A stretch of 63,926 nt of DNA from the NCBI RefSeq assembly GCF_009812035.1, contig NZ_VZIZ01000026.1, positions 1-63,926 on the forward strand, written 5' to 3'. A model generated the notes under the pieces. The model was not told the origin of the DNA, made no database searches, and worked only from the letters and a program-made list of their open reading frames with translations. The DNA is from Psychrobacter nivimaris (GTDB lineage: Bacteria; Pseudomonadota; Gammaproteobacteria; Pseudomonadales; Moraxellaceae). The position numbers were made by a program, and so were the translations under genes. Below are positions 25,437 to 35,579 of the stretch, piece by piece. Position 1 is the stretch's first letter; each line of letters starts with the position of its first letter.

Positions 25437-26411
25437 TTAAAACGGCGCGAAATTATCAGGCTGACTGTGCGTATCAGTCCAACGTTGATTGGCATCAATA
25501 TGACTATTAAGCCCAACTCCTCGTGGTACTTGCATATTATCGCCATATAGCCAAAGCACCATATTGGTACGTTTGCCACTGGTGATTGGATGTGCGGCAT
25601 GAGGCACCGAGCCTCTATGAATAATCGCCATGCCAGGTTTAAAAATGGCACGTTTGGTTTGCCCTAAATGGCGATCGACAAAGTCAACTTCTGATCCAGT
25701 AAAGTCTTCGCCTGGCAGATTTAGGTTAATATTCATAGTCACTGCTGAAGCATCAGTATGAAGTTGTAGCGATGTGTCGCCTGTCGGCTGGTATTGAATC
25801 GAGAACCCAAAGGTCTGAGTGTCATAGCCATAAACATTGGCAAATAACAACCGAGCGATAGGGCGCATATATTGATTCATGACTCTATGATAAAACGCCT
25901 GAAAATTAGGGGTGGCCAAATAGCCTGACGAGCGCGCATCTAGCATAGCCCCATTACTGTTCAATGCGATACCGTAAGGAGGACGTATAGGAATGTTAGC
26001 GTCTGCGATTGCTTGCAGATAACGGCGCAGCGTTGATAGTTGTGCTGGGTCAAAGAGTTGCCCTTGGTATACGTCAGGTAGTATCTCTTGCCATAAGTTT
26101 TTAACAGCCGTCTCCGTAGAAGGAGTGCGCCATGCTTGCGTCACTACATCACGTAGAGTTGGATCAAATAATGAGTCATCAAGTACAGGCAAGTCATGCT
26201 CAGTGGTTTCCCATTCTGCCCACGCTTGCTCTAGTAACTGGCTGTTTTGATGCCAGAAATGCTCTACCGATGCTGCACGTCTCAGCATATCTGATTTTGA
26301 CGGTAGTGGTAAGTTGCGTGCCTGCTGTAGTGCGCTCTGTTGAGTATCTCCATCATGGTCGCTATAGTGTTGAGTGTCCTGTGTGCTCGTAGGCCGTATT
26401 ATAGTATCCAT
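25437..26411 (-). CDS. 2-oxoglutarate/Fe(II)-dependent oxygenase
   Basis: A prolyl-hydroxylase-like 2OG-Fe(II) domain lies in the C-terminal half. Iron ligands are H218 and D220 (LQLHTDAS) and H271 in SVPHAAHP, with R281 in GKRTNMVLW for 2OG binding. The N-terminal 120 residues are helical and unrecognised. It is divergent from a LysR regulator at 26587 with about 175 bp between, a typical regulator-target pair. The hydroxylation substrate, protein or small molecule, is unknown. Confidence 0.87.
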   Translation of the reverse strand: MDTIIRPTSTQDTQHYSDHDGDTQQSALQQARNLPLPSKSDMLRRAASVEHFWHQNSQLLEQAWAEWETTEHDLPVLDDSLFDPTLRDVVTQAWRTPSTETAVKNLWQEILPDVYQGQLFDPAQLSTLRRYLQAIADANIPIRPPYGIALNSNGAMLDARSSGYLATPNFQAFYHRVMNQYMRPIARLLFANVYGYDTQTFGFSIQYQPTGDTSLQLHTDASAVTMNINLNLPGEDFTGSEVDFVDRHLGQTKRAIFKPGMAIIHRGSVPHAAHPITSGKRTNMVLWLYGDNMQVPRGVGLNSHIDANQRWTDTHSQPDNFAPF

Positions 26412-26586
26412 CGTGTATCTCCAAATGTGTGAGTGAACCTTATAGGTGCATGCTACTATAATTAATGATTTTGATAATCAGCAGGTTTAGAGAAATAGTT
26501 TCAATAATTTTTATATAATGATGAGGCTAGCAGCAGCAAGTGATGGTGTTTGCTAAGTTAGACGCTAATTGAACGAAGGCATGACG

Positions 26587-27501
26587 ATGAAAAATTTGCA
26601 GGATTTACGTATTTTTATTGAGACCGCTCGCTTAGGTAGCCTATCTGCCTGTGCTCGGCACTTAGATCTGTCGCCTGCAGTTGTGAGTGCAGCGGTCAAG
26701 CGATTAGAAGCGGAAATTGAGACGGTATTATTTGTTCGCTCTACTCGTAGGCTGCGTCTAACTAGCAAGGGTGAGCAATATTTAAAGCATTGCCGAGATG
26801 CGGTGGCTATCTTAGACAATGCTTATGCAGGACTACATGACAATGATGCTGAGCTGACGGGTACCATTCGGCTGTCGGCATCATCAGATTTGGGACGAAA
26901 CTTAATTTTGCCTTGGTTGGACGATTTTATAGACATTCACCCAAAAGTGACGGTGCAGCTACATATGTCAGACAGCTATGTGGACTTGTACGGTCAGCAG
27001 ATTGATTTGGCACTACGTTACGGCGCGCCCAAAGATTCATCACTGGTCGCACTACCTATTGTATTGAATAATCGCCCTATATTGTGTGCGTCAAAGGAGT
27101 ATTTGAGCAAAATTGATAAGGATATTGGTATGCCAAAAATGCCGGAAGATTTATCGCAGCATAATTGCTTACGTTTGGGGCATGATGAAAAGTATTTGAG
27201 CGAGTGGACTTTTGAGAAAGCGGGAAAGACTAAACGTGTGGCCGTGGATGGCAATCGCAGAAGTAAAGACGGTGACGTTGTGCGCCGCTGGGCAGTGGCG
27301 GGTAAAGGCATCGCATTAAAGTCTCAGTTAGATATAGCCGGCGATTTGAAGGCAGGGAGACTGGTTGAGGTAGAGTTGGACGGCTGGCAAGTGGCCAACT
27401 ATCCACTATATTTGATTTGTCCAGAACGGCGATTAATCGATCCACTGTTTAATACGGTCAAAGAATACTTGATTGAACGGGTAGAGCAGGTGTTAAGGTA
27501 A
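26587..27501 (+). CDS. LysR-family transcriptional regulator
   Basis: HTH in residues 14-45 (ARLGSLSACARHLDLSPAVVSAAVKRLEAEI) and a CrgA-like substrate-binding domain. The start at 26587 is chosen because GAAGG then sits about 8 bases upstream; ATG 26581 and 26569 are too close or poorly placed. Divergent from the 2OG oxygenase gene, which it likely controls. Confidence 0.9.
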   Translation: MKNLQDLRIFIETARLGSLSACARHLDLSPAVVSAAVKRLEAEIETVLFVRSTRRLRLTSKGEQYLKHCRDAVAILDNAYAGLHDNDAELTGTIRLSASSDLGRNLILPWLDDFIDIHPKVTVQLHMSDSYVDLYGQQIDLALRYGAPKDSSLVALPIVLNNRPILCASKEYLSKIDKDIGMPKMPEDLSQHNCLRLGHDEKYLSEWTFEKAGKTKRVAVDGNRRSKDGDVVRRWAVAGKGIALKSQLDIAGDLKAGRLVEVELDGWQVANYPLYLICPERRLIDPLFNTVKEYLIERVEQVLR

Positions 27502-27583
27502 AACAAAAATTAATGGTTACCCTATTTAATCAGACGAGCAAAACAACAGTCACTAGACAGTAATTGCTGGATGGCTATTATAA

Positions 27584-28633
27584 TTATTGCCATACCTTAT
27601 CAAGCACCGTAAACCAGTTTTTTGACGTTATCTTTTCAATCAGTTGATCAGAGAAGTGCCGTTGCTGCATTCGCTCAATCAACATAGAGATTTGACTGAT
27701 ATCAGATAACTCATCAGGTAGTAGGCAACCATCGAAATCAGAGCCAAACCCAACGTGATCTTCGCCTAGATGGTCGATCAGATAATCAAGATGGTCGACA
27801 ATCACATCGAGTGATGTTTGCGTATTACGTTGCCCATCTGCACGAAGAAACGCCACATCGAAATTCACCCCAACCATACCGTCGCTTTGTTTAATAGCAG
27901 CCAGCTGCTGATCGGTTAAGTTCCGTGCTTGCTGACAGAGAGTATGTGCATTTGAATGTGTCGCAACAATCGGCTGGCAGGCAATCTCTAGCGTATCCCA
28001 AAAAGCACGCTCATTCATATGCGACACATCGATCAGCATCTGCTTTTCACTGCATTTAAGAATGAGGTCTTTACCTTGAGTCGTGAGCCCAGATCCTGTA
28101 TCTGGAGAGTGCGGAAAGGAAGCATTCAAGCCATCACCGAAGAGGCTCTTTCTATTCCATAGTGGGCCAATGCTTCTGAGTCCTGCCTCATAAAACATAT
28201 CAAGCAGGTCAGGCTGTATGGCTAAAAACTCAGCACCTTCCAAATGCAAAACGATGCCCAGTTGCTTATTCTGCTGACAGGCCTGAATTTGTTCTAACGA
28301 GGTGCAAATCTGGATTTGACCATCAGATCTTGCCTGTAGTTGCTGGGCTAGTTTCAATTGTTCACAACAGATATCGACGATTTCTTGCGGAGTAAAATCT
28401 GAATGTGATGGGTTGGCTAATTTGTCAGGTTGGTTGTTTTTCACATAAGCGTAGGGCGGTAAAAATATAGAAAATAATCCGCCCATCCAATTCGCTTCTT
28501 TGCAGCGTTGTAAATCCAAATGTCCCGGTAACGTGCCATAAATAAAGTCATGTACCGGATCGGCAGCTGAACTTAGCCAAAGGCGAGTCAACAGATCATT
28601 ATGTCCATCAAATATCACAGGCTGAGCGTTCAT
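27584..28633 (-). CDS. M19-family (renal-type) dipeptidase, PQQ-operon associated
   Basis: Dinuclear zinc peptidase with FDGHNDLL (His/Asp ligands), HLEGAE (bridging Glu), DVSHMNERAFWD and ATHSNAH (His ligands), and GFGSDFDG (Asp). No signal peptide, so probably cytosolic. It starts 2 bp after the pqqE stop codon and is therefore part of the pqq operon. PQQ biogenesis needs peptidase release of the Glu-Tyr derivative from processed PqqA; an M19 peptidase may do a late trimming step. That role is inferred. Confidence 0.9.
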   Translation of the reverse strand: MNAQPVIFDGHNDLLTRLWLSSAADPVHDFIYGTLPGHLDLQRCKEANWMGGLFSIFLPPYAYVKNNQPDKLANPSHSDFTPQEIVDICCEQLKLAQQLQARSDGQIQICTSLEQIQACQQNKQLGIVLHLEGAEFLAIQPDLLDMFYEAGLRSIGPLWNRKSLFGDGLNASFPHSPDTGSGLTTQGKDLILKCSEKQMLIDVSHMNERAFWDTLEIACQPIVATHSNAHTLCQQARNLTDQQLAAIKQSDGMVGVNFDVAFLRADGQRNTQTSLDVIVDHLDYLIDHLGEDHVGFGSDFDGCLLPDELSDISQISMLIERMQQRHFSDQLIEKITSKNWFTVLDKVWQ

Positions 28634-28635
28634 AG

Positions 28636-29802
28636 TTAATCCGTTACCGTACGAGTAGGAATCAATTGCTCTTCATTCAGCTGTTTGTTACTCAGTGATT
28701 TAGAATTTTTTGGATTTCTAAACAGTAAATCTTCAAAAGGTACAGGCGTTTCACTATTGATACGTGCCTCCTCGATTAGATAATGATAAGGCGATTTGCC
28801 ACACACAGGATCGGCGTTTTTGGCATCGCCCGTCAGCATAAAGGCTTGGCAACGACAGCCGCCATAATCGCGTTCTTTGTCTGGGCAGTTTTGGCAGATA
28901 TCGGGCATCCAGTCATCACCGCGAAACTGATTGAAGCTCGCAGAGTCATACCAAATATCTGACAGTGGTGTATGTCGTACATTAGGAAACTGTATTGGCA
29001 TTTGTCTGGCAGCATGGCAAGGTAGAGCTGTACCGTCTGGGGCCACTGTTAAGAAAATCTTGCCCCAGCCATCCATACAGGGCTTTGGACGTTCTTCATA
29101 ATAATCAGGCACCACAAAAATAAGTTTGCACTTGATACCACGTTCTTCAATCTGCTTACGGTATTCATTGGTAATGCGTTCAGCTCGGACCACTTGCGCT
29201 TTGGTTGGTAGCAAACCCTCTATGTTCTCAAACGCCCAACCATAAAACTGACAAATAGCCAGCTCGACCGTGTCGGCTTCCAGCTCTAAGCAGAGGTCAA
29301 TAATCTGGTCAATCTGATCGATGTTTTGCCGATGAATGACAAAGTTAAGTACCATCGGGTAATCGTACTGTTTGACCAGACGTGACATCTCATATTTTTG
29401 CTCAAAGGCATGCTTTGAACCTGCTAAGGCATTGTTGACCGTTGGATCACTGGCTTGAAAGCTGATTTGAATGTGCTGAAGACCTGCTTCTTTTAAATGC
29501 GCAATCCGAGCTTCGGTCAATCCCATACCCGACGTGATCAAGTTAGTATAAAAACCTTGATTGTGCGCATAAGCGACCAATTCTTCTAAGTCTTGACGAA
29601 CCAGTGGCTCGCCGCCAGAAAAACCAAGCTGCACCGCGCCCATTTGCCGCGCCTGATCAAACACATCAAACCATTCCTCTGTCGTTAGCTCCTCTTTATA
29701 CTGAGCGTAATCGATAGGGTTTGAGCAATAAGGGCATTGTAAGGGGCAGCGATAGGTCAGCTCAGCAAGCAGCCATAGCGGTAGCCCGACTGGCGCAGTC
29801 AT
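28636..29802 (-). CDS. pqqE: PQQ biosynthesis radical SAM enzyme PqqE
   Basis: PqqE forms the C-C cross-link between the Glu and Tyr side chains of PqqA. The radical-SAM cluster motif is CPLQCPYC (about residues 18-25). A C-terminal SPASM domain has cysteines in [22 protein letters not shown] and DPVCGKS. The start overlaps the end of pqqD by 4 bp (ATGA), indicating coupling. The 388-residue length is normal. Confidence 0.97.
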   Translation of the reverse strand: MTAPVGLPLWLLAELTYRCPLQCPYCSNPIDYAQYKEELTTEEWFDVFDQARQMGAVQLGFSGGEPLVRQDLEELVAYAHNQGFYTNLITSGMGLTEARIAHLKEAGLQHIQISFQASDPTVNNALAGSKHAFEQKYEMSRLVKQYDYPMVLNFVIHRQNIDQIDQIIDLCLELEADTVELAICQFYGWAFENIEGLLPTKAQVVRAERITNEYRKQIEERGIKCKLIFVVPDYYEERPKPCMDGWGKIFLTVAPDGTALPCHAARQMPIQFPNVRHTPLSDIWYDSASFNQFRGDDWMPDICQNCPDKERDYGGCRCQAFMLTGDAKNADPVCGKSPYHYLIEEARINSETPVPFEDLLFRNPKNSKSLSNKQLNEEQLIPTRTVTD

Positions 29803-30095
29803 ACTAAATCAATCCAATGTTCACGCTGGGCGACCAGCATATATTCAATGATGTCTTGTTCGATTTCGGGAATATCGCCAAACATAGCTTGTACCTTTTG
29901 GATAATATCAGCAATGGACGCTTGACCATCAATATGTTGCCCAATGATGCTGGCACTGTCATTGAGCTTAATCATGCCTTCAGGGTAAAGTAGGACATAG
30001 GCGTTTTGCGCAGGCTCAAACTGAAAACGATAACCGTGACGCCATACCGGTACGATGGATTGATCCAGCTCAGGTAAGCTAGCAGGTATACTCAT
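29799..30095 (-). CDS. pqqD: PQQ biosynthesis chaperone PqqD
   Basis: A 98-residue PqqD protein, the RiPP-precursor-binding chaperone that presents PqqA to PqqE. Typical stretches are [28 protein letters not shown] and [23 protein letters not shown]. It overlaps pqqC by 4 bp and pqqE by 4 bp. Confidence 0.96.
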   Translation of the reverse strand: MSIPASLPELDQSIVPVWRHGYRFQFEPAQNAYVLLYPEGMIKLNDSASIIGQHIDGQASIADIIQKVQAMFGDIPEIEQDIIEYMLVAQREHWIDLV

Positions 30096-30850
30096 TTGAA
30101 TAATCCTTTATGCCAAACATTGTCAGTGGTAACGCTTTGATAAGGGGCTTGATTATGCACATAGGCCAAGCTCAATGCATCCAATATCGTCCATAAGATA
30201 TCGAGTTTAAATTGTAATATCTCAAGCATACGCTCTTGTTGCTCAGCTGTTTTGAACGAGTCGAGTGTGATGGTCAGACCATGCTCAACATCGCGGCGCG
30301 CTTGACTCAAGCGTGAGCGGAAATAGGTATAGCCTTGCTCTTTGATCCAAGGGTAATGCTTGGGCCAAGACTCTAAACGCGACTGGTGAATCTGCGGGGC
30401 AAACAACTCTGTAAGTGAGCTACTAGCCGCTTCTCGCCATGAGGTGCGCCGCGCAAAGTTCACATAGGCATCCACGGCAAAACGCACACCCGGTAGCACT
30501 AGATCTTCAGAAATCACTTGCTCACGGGTCAAACCAACTGCCTCTGCCAGACCCAACCATGCTTCACGACCGCCGCCGTCAGGATACACGCCATCTTGGT
30601 CAATCATGCGCTGAATCCATTCTTGACGCACGCGCTGATCAGGACAGTTTGCCATAATGGACGCGTCTTTCAATGGAATGTTGATCTGATAATAAAAACG
30701 GTTGGCAACCCATGCTTGAATCTGCTGCTGCGTCGCTTTGCCTTCATGCATCATGATATGAAAGGGGTGATAAATATGATAATACTGACCCTTATCCATA
30801 ATCGCTTGTTCAAACGCTTCTGGGCTTAACGCTGTGTTTTCTTCTTGCAT
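30092..30850 (-). CDS. pqqC: Pyrroloquinoline-quinone synthase PqqC
   Basis: Cofactor-free oxidase that performs the final ring closure and eight-electron oxidation to PQQ. Heme-oxygenase-like all-helical fold with the family stretches [34 protein letters not shown] and [18 protein letters not shown]. The 252-residue length is normal. It follows pqqB by 44 bp and overlaps pqqD. Confidence 0.97.
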   Translation of the reverse strand: MQEENTALSPEAFEQAIMDKGQYYHIYHPFHIMMHEGKATQQQIQAWVANRFYYQINIPLKDASIMANCPDQRVRQEWIQRMIDQDGVYPDGGGREAWLGLAEAVGLTREQVISEDLVLPGVRFAVDAYVNFARRTSWREAASSSLTELFAPQIHQSRLESWPKHYPWIKEQGYTYFRSRLSQARRDVEHGLTITLDSFKTAEQQERMLEILQFKLDILWTILDALSLAYVHNQAPYQSVTTDNVWHKGLFK

Positions 30851-30894
30851 TGTGTTTTCACCTTACGATTGCTATCTTTACCTTACCGTTTGTC

Positions 30895-31806
30895 TTAAAG
30901 CTCAATTTGCATGCCATCAAATGCCACTTCAACACCATGTTGTTTTAATGTCGCAGCCTGTTCAGACTGTTCATTCAATATCGGATTGGTATTATTGATA
31001 TGAATCAATACCTTACGAGCGTTATCGAGCTGGTCTAGATAATGCAATGAGCCATCTTCACCACTGATATGCAAATGTCCCATGTCTTGACCAGTTTTTG
31101 TACCAACACCGCACTCTTGCATTTCATTGTCCGTCCATAGCGTACCGTCAATCATTACGCAATCAGAGCTTTTCATGATTTGCATTACTTGATCGTCCAT
31201 CTTACCTAGACCTGGCGCATAAAAGAGTTGTTTTTGTGTTTTTAAGTCTTTTACAATCAGCGCAATATTGTCGCCATCATGCGGGTCATTACGGTGCGGA
31301 GAATAGGGCGGTGCAGAGCTTCTAATCACTAAAGGCGTCAATTCTAAATTGTCAAACCCTTCAATCTTAAAGGTCTTCTTTGGATCAATTTGATTGTATT
31401 GCAAACCGCCATTCCAGTGCTTCAACATGTTAAAGAGAGGAAATCCTGTCGTTAGATCTTGATAGACCATGTCAGTACACCAAACAGGCATCGGACAGCC
31501 TTCACGCAGGGTCAATAGCCCCGTCGTATGGTCAAGTTGACTGTCCATCAAGACCACATTGGTGATGCCTGTATCTCTCAATTGACGTGCTGGCTGTGCT
31601 GCCTTGAACTCAAATAATTGTTGGCGGATATCAGGTGACGCGTTGAATAAGATCCAATCCACACCATTTTCTGATATGGCTATCGAAGATTGGGTACGGG
31701 TTTTTGCCTGAATCGTGCCTTGACGGACACCGTGGCAATTATCGCAGTTACAGTTCCACTGCGGGAAACCACCACCAGCAGCTGAGCCTAAAACGTGAAT
31801 ATACAT
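30895..31806 (-). CDS. pqqB: PQQ biosynthesis protein PqqB
   Basis: Metallo-beta-lactamase-fold oxygenase of the PQQ pathway, thought to hydroxylate the cross-linked Tyr. Begins [19 protein letters not shown] with the CxC/CxxC region (NCNCDNC) and contains [10 protein letters not shown] and the metal-binding [10 protein letters not shown] and [10 protein letters not shown]. The 303-residue length is normal. A hairpin attenuator separates it from pqqA. Confidence 0.97.
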   Translation of the reverse strand: MYIHVLGSAAGGGFPQWNCNCDNCHGVRQGTIQAKTRTQSSIAISENGVDWILFNASPDIRQQLFEFKAAQPARQLRDTGITNVVLMDSQLDHTTGLLTLREGCPMPVWCTDMVYQDLTTGFPLFNMLKHWNGGLQYNQIDPKKTFKIEGFDNLELTPLVIRSSAPPYSPHRNDPHDGDNIALIVKDLKTQKQLFYAPGLGKMDDQVMQIMKSSDCVMIDGTLWTDNEMQECGVGTKTGQDMGHLHISGEDGSLHYLDQLDNARKVLIHINNTNPILNEQSEQAATLKQHGVEVAFDGMQIEL

Positions 31807-31828
31807 AAATCAATATTTCCAAAAAAAT

Positions 31829-31854
31829 AAAAGCCCTAATCATCTAGGGCTTTT
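31829..31854 (-). terminator. Attenuator/terminator between pqqA and pqqB
   Basis: AAAAGCCCTA (31829-31838) and TAGGGCTTTT (31845-31854) form a 10-bp stem with a 6-base loop. On the minus strand it is followed by ATTTTTTT. Partial read-through would give more pqqA message than pqqBCDE message, as expected for a peptide substrate consumed stoichiometrically. Confidence 0.85.
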
Positions 31855-31877
31855 AATGGATTGAGTGCTAACGAGTT

Positions 31878-31952
31878 CTAGCGTGCTTCGAAATACATAG
31901 TCACTTCGAAACCGATACGAATGTCTTGAAAAGCTGGTTTGGTCCACTGCAT
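31878..31952 (-). CDS. pqqA: PQQ precursor peptide PqqA
   Basis: A 24-residue peptide beginning [16 protein letters not shown] and ending EAR. The conserved pair Glu16 and Tyr20 (E-V-T-M-Y) is the substrate cross-linked by PqqE. A CCGGAGT ribosome binding site is upstream. It lies directly ahead of pqqB with an attenuator between. Too short for ordinary gene calls but unambiguous. Confidence 0.97.
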   Translation of the reverse strand: MQWTKPAFQDIRIGFEVTMYFEAR

Positions 31953-32315
31953 GGGATTACTCCGGAACGATCTTACTATTTAAGAAGTAAGATTAATAAA
32001 GTGAATGAGTGATAAAGGGTAGTATAAGCTGCCCCCCGCTGTCAATTTCTTAGATGTTAGTAAAGCGTTAACGAGCATCGTTCAAGTAGTCTTTTATAGC
32101 ATAAATCAAAGCCGATTTATCATACCGAAAAGACAGTATATCGAGCATAAGATTAAAAATACCTTTGAATAGATTGAGCATAAATTATAACTATAAAAAA
32201 TCTGCTCGAGGGAGTCAGGTGTATTTCGAGAACTTATGAGTTATACAGATATATTGCAAAAACCGAATTTATCTATAAAGTAATAGATTAACTTGATAGA
32301 TACTGGAGCCTGAAG
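31953..32315. other. Divergent intergenic region upstream of pqqA and a small unknown gene
   Basis: Should contain the pqqA promoter leftward and the promoter of the small gene at 32316 rightward. A leftward TTGACA (32045-32040) is followed by a C/G run and TATACT only 13 bases on, too close for a standard promoter. No other structure was recognised. Confidence 0.4.
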
Positions 32316-32567
32316 ATGATTGCTGAATTACAAGGCAGTGAATTAACCAAAGCCATCTTGGAAAATGTCAGCAACTATGTATGGTGTGCTGTCAGCAACG
32401 TTAGCGATGATTATGCTATCGCAACCATAGATAATGGTTACTACGAATTACTGGTTCCTATTGTAGCTTTCAATAACGACCAGTTCGTTTGTGATAAAGG
32501 TGAGCTATGGGAACATGCTGTCTCAGTAAAGAGAGTGGCGCTTACTCAAGATGATGTGGGGCTATAA
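32316..32567 (+). CDS. Small unknown protein, paralogue of the 32823 gene
   Basis: An 83-residue protein preceded by TGGAGCC about 9 bases upstream of ATG. It shares with the next gene the pattern GSELT, then WCAVS, IVAF, GQF/DQF-x-C, W-x-x-AV and ALT. It has no signal peptide or membrane helix and is acidic. No family is recognised; the fixed Trp and Cys residues suggest a small beta-rich domain. Confidence 0.75.
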   Translation: MIAELQGSELTKAILENVSNYVWCAVSNVSDDYAIATIDNGYYELLVPIVAFNNDQFVCDKGELWEHAVSVKRVALTQDDVGL

Positions 32568-32822
32568 CTCATTATCAGTATAATGACTGTTATACTCTAA
32601 ATGCAGGTTAGTTTTACAGCCTATGCATGAAAATCTACCACCTATCTACAACTTCTTGTTCTAGTTGACAATACATCTGTACTATCTATTTATAAGCTCA
32701 TCTGTCTAGTCACCAATATTTTTCAACGATAGATAAAACAAGTTCGAAGATGCTCAAGCGATTGCTGCTATAAAACCGCTTGTTTAGCTTACTAATCATT
32801 GTCATTGAATAGGAGTAACAAC

Positions 32823-33068
32823 ATGGATACAGTAATTGTTGGAAGCGAATTGACTCGTTCAATGCTTGAGGATGGTCATCAAAGTATATGGTGTGCTGTG
32901 AGTGACGAGAGTGATGAGAACGCTTTAGAAGATCAGGTAGGTAATGACTTCACATCTCGCATTGTAGCTTTTGAAGATGGCCAGTTCTATTGTACGGGCG
33001 GTATGCCTTGGAAATATGCAGTGCCAATTGAGATCATTGCATTGACGCGATATGACTTTTCTTTTTAG
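32823..33068 (+). CDS. Small unknown protein, paralogue of the 32316 gene
   Basis: An 81-residue protein; the start at 32823 has AGGAG (32811-32815) upstream, better than the in-frame ATG at 32799. Conserved with its neighbour: GSELTRSMLE, IWCAVSDESD, RIVAFEDGQFYC and ALTRYD. The pair are about 255 bp apart and in the same direction, so they look like an old tandem duplication. Function unknown. Confidence 0.75.
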   Translation: MDTVIVGSELTRSMLEDGHQSIWCAVSDESDENALEDQVGNDFTSRIVAFEDGQFYCTGGMPWKYAVPIEIIALTRYDFSF

Positions 33069-33159
33069 TGAACAACATAACTTAGATAAGTTTGGATAGT
33101 CATCGCCGAAAGTAAGTCCTAATATCAAGATGTTTAGTTAAATAAAATGCGCGACTGAC

Positions 33160-33200
33160 AAGGCCATTCAAGCGATGCAATATACAGCTTGAATGGCCTT
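33160..33200. terminator. Bidirectional rho-independent terminator
   Basis: AAGGCCATTCAAGC (33160-33173) and GCTTGAATGGCCTT (33187-33200) form a perfect 14-bp stem with a 13-base loop, followed by TTGTGTTTT. It lies between the rightward small gene and the leftward dehydrogenase gene and should serve both. Confidence 0.88.
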
Positions 33201-33232
33201 TTGTGTTTTAGAGCCAGTTTGAAAGCTATTTA

Positions 33233-34129
33233 TTATTTTAAAAAATCAGGTTGCATAAAGGCAGGGTTTGGATACGTATAAAATCCTTCACCAGTCGCGA
33301 ATCCTAGTTTGTTTTGATCGATTAATTGCTCTTTTAAATATTGAGCAGCCTTGAACCTCGCAGGGTTTTGAGTTTTTTCAGCAGATAGTTTTGTGATGTT
33401 GTATGCAGTGTTGATACCGATAGTGTCCAATATGGCAAAGGGACCCGACGGCGCGCCAGTTACTATCATCCACGTTTTATCTATCGTATGTGGATCGGCA
33501 ACTTCTTTTGCAACCAATTGCAAAGCTGCATCTATAAAAGGCGCCAACAAACTGTTCATGATATAGCCGGGTTGCTCCTTATCCAGCGGCATTGCCACCA
33601 TACCGATGGCAGTAGCAAAAGCAACAACCTCATCAAATACGTTAGGATCTGTCCCAGGATGCCCCATGATTTCGGCGACATTATGCATCCAAATTTTATT
33701 GGCAAAGTGTAGCGCTAAAAACTGCGCAGGTCGTCCCGTTGATTCTGCAAACTGACTAGGAAGTAAGGTAGAGGTATTGGTCGCAAAGATGGTTTTCTCT
33801 GGCGCTAGTTTGGCAAGTTTTTCATAAAATTCGATTTTAATTTCAGGAATCTCGGGAATGGCTTCAATCATTAGGTCAGCATCTTTGACCGCTTCTGCTA
33901 AGTCTGAAGTGTAGCTGAGATTGTCAAAAGCCTTATCCAACTGCTCTTGAGTTGCCCTCAAATCCTTTCGAAAAGCCTTGCACATCAATTGAAATTTTGA
34001 CTTTGCTTTTTCTAAAACCTCATCATTGATGTCATAGACACTGACATTAAAACCATGAAATGCGGCCTGAAAAGCAATTTGGTAGCCTAGGATGCCGCTT
34101 CCCGCGACAGTTACATTTTTATACGTCAT
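33233..34129 (-). CDS. 3-hydroxyacyl-CoA dehydrogenase
   Basis: A single-function 3-hydroxyacyl-CoA dehydrogenase: NAD-binding loop GSGILGYQIA near the N-terminus, DLMIEAIPE, ATNTSTLLPSQFA with the catalytic Ser, and the catalytic His in FLALHFANKIW. The C-terminal domain carries PGYIMNSLLAPFIDAA and GIGxNTAY-like DTIGINTAYN. At 298 residues it is full length. Likely role in beta-oxidation or in a hydroxybutyryl-type pathway. No operon partner is adjacent. Confidence 0.9.
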   Translation of the reverse strand: MTYKNVTVAGSGILGYQIAFQAAFHGFNVSVYDINDEVLEKAKSKFQLMCKAFRKDLRATQEQLDKAFDNLSYTSDLAEAVKDADLMIEAIPEIPEIKIEFYEKLAKLAPEKTIFATNTSTLLPSQFAESTGRPAQFLALHFANKIWMHNVAEIMGHPGTDPNVFDEVVAFATAIGMVAMPLDKEQPGYIMNSLLAPFIDAALQLVAKEVADPHTIDKTWMIVTGAPSGPFAILDTIGINTAYNITKLSAEKTQNPARFKAAQYLKEQLIDQNKLGFATGEGFYTYPNPAFMQPDFLK

Positions 34130-34673
34130 TGTATTTATTTCCTAATAGTAGTGGATATAAGTTGCTAGATAAATGTCTAGAACCTATAGATCTATTATTA
34201 GATGGTTTTACCTTATTATTCAACCTGCATTTTTATAAAAACATTTAAGAGAACCTAAAAATATCGCGATGCAAGTATCAGATAAGTTTATACTACTTGA
34301 CTTATTATATTATCAAATAATTCAATAACTTGCTGACTGTATTGCTAGCTTCATACCTAATGATTTTATAATGACTGAAGGCTAATTTAATATCATAATG
34401 GCATTTTTAATGACTGTTGATGTCAAAATATTGTCGACGAGGTTGTAAAGGAGGACGTAAGCAGTGATGTACGATGAAAATCGCATTTAACGCATTCGAT
34501 ATGTAAGGAAGGCTATTATCCCTACCATTATTCTTACGTATGAATCCGTTACTGAATTTTAAGGTTTACACTGGTATCATGCGCCATCTTCCAACTGTGC
34601 TTATGTGCGTAAGGATTGCATTATCGAAGAATGCAGCTAGAGTGGACAAGCCTATTGACCTGTCTAAAGGTTA
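34130..34673. other. 544-bp AT-rich intergenic region
   Basis: No convincing gene. TAATGACTG occurs twice (about 34370 and 34410). A perfect-looking AAAGGAGG at 34447-34454 precedes an ATG, but the frame closes after eight codons. The function of this interval is not apparent. Confidence 0.4.
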
Positions 34674-35579
34674 TTAGCAGTAGTAAGCCTGTTTTTGATG
34701 TAATGATTCTCGCAAATGCGATACAAGCAGTTTCAACTTTTGGTCCGGTTGCCGTGCCTTGGGGTAAACCGCATACATGCCCATTTTTTTTCGTGTAAAG
34801 CGTTGCAAAATCTGGGTGAGCGTATTTTGCTGCATCTCTTCATAAACAAGTGCTTGTGGTAAAAAGGCGATACCTAAATCGCTAAGGGTCGCTTGTTTAA
34901 TCGCATTAAGATGATTGCTATGAAACCGACCCTGTACAGGAAGCAGTTGTTCCGTGCCATCCATATATAGCGGCCATATACCATTCGCCGTATGATCAAA
35001 CTTATAGACCAAACACTCATGACTCCGTAATTGTTCAGGGGTTTTAGGTGTACCGTGTCGCTCTAAATAGTCTGGTGTCGCACATATGACCCATTGGCTA
35101 TCTATAAGGCGTCTTGCAATGAGTGATGAGTCTTCAAGCTCTGCTGTCCTTATCGCCAGATCAAACCCTTCTTCTATCAAATCAACCAATCGGTTGGTAA
35201 TCTGTACATCTACTGATATTTCTGGGTGTTGTTTACAGAATTCGGCAATAGATTCGCTCAATATTAGATTCGCAGAGACCGCTGGCATGGTTATACGTAT
35301 GTTGCCTTTCATGTCCTCACCATAGCCTGTTACGGCATTTTCAGCTTCTTGAAAGGCAAATTTAGCGATTTTAGCTTTGTTATAAAGCGTCCTTCCTGCA
35401 TCGGTTAAGCTTAACTTTCTGGTTGTCCTATAAAGCAGCTGTGCGTTTAAGCTCTCTTCTAATCTTGCAATGCGTTTGCTTACCACTGAATTCGTTAATG
35501 ACAGCTTTTCAGCGACCCGAGAAAATGAGCCTTCATCAACCACTTGGACGAATAAAACCATATCGTCAGCTTTGCCCAT
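34674..35579 (-). CDS. LysR-family regulator, probably of lactate genes
   Basis: HTH in residues 16-45 (EGSFSRVAEKLSLTNSVVSKRIARLEESL) and a CrgA-type effector domain (SIAEFCKQHPEISVDVQ, DLAIRTAELEDSSLIARRL). It is divergent from lldP with about 260 bp between, which makes the lactate permease and D-lactate dehydrogenase its probable targets. The C-terminal end QKQAYYC is unusual but not diagnostic. Confidence 0.88.
   Translation of the reverse strand: MGKADDMVLFVQVVDEGSFSRVAEKLSLTNSVVSKRIARLEESLNAQLLYRTTRKLSLTDAGRTLYNKAKIAKFAFQEAENAVTGYGEDMKGNIRITMPAVSANLILSESIAEFCKQHPEISVDVQITNRLVDLIEEGFDLAIRTAELEDSSLIARRLIDSQWVICATPDYLERHGTPKTPEQLRSHECLVYKFDHTANGIWPLYMDGTEQLLPVQGRFHSNHLNAIKQATLSDLGIAFLPQALVYEEMQQNTLTQILQRFTRKKMGMYAVYPKARQPDQKLKLLVSHLRESLHQKQAYYC

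Noticed and set aside
32021..32045. Leftward TTGACA and TATACT upstream of pqqA as its promoter
   Set aside because: Spacing of 13 bp is too short for a sigma-70 promoter.
34447..34480. AAAGGAGG followed by ATG, like a strong gene start
   Set aside because: The frame closes after eight codons and nothing coding-like follows.
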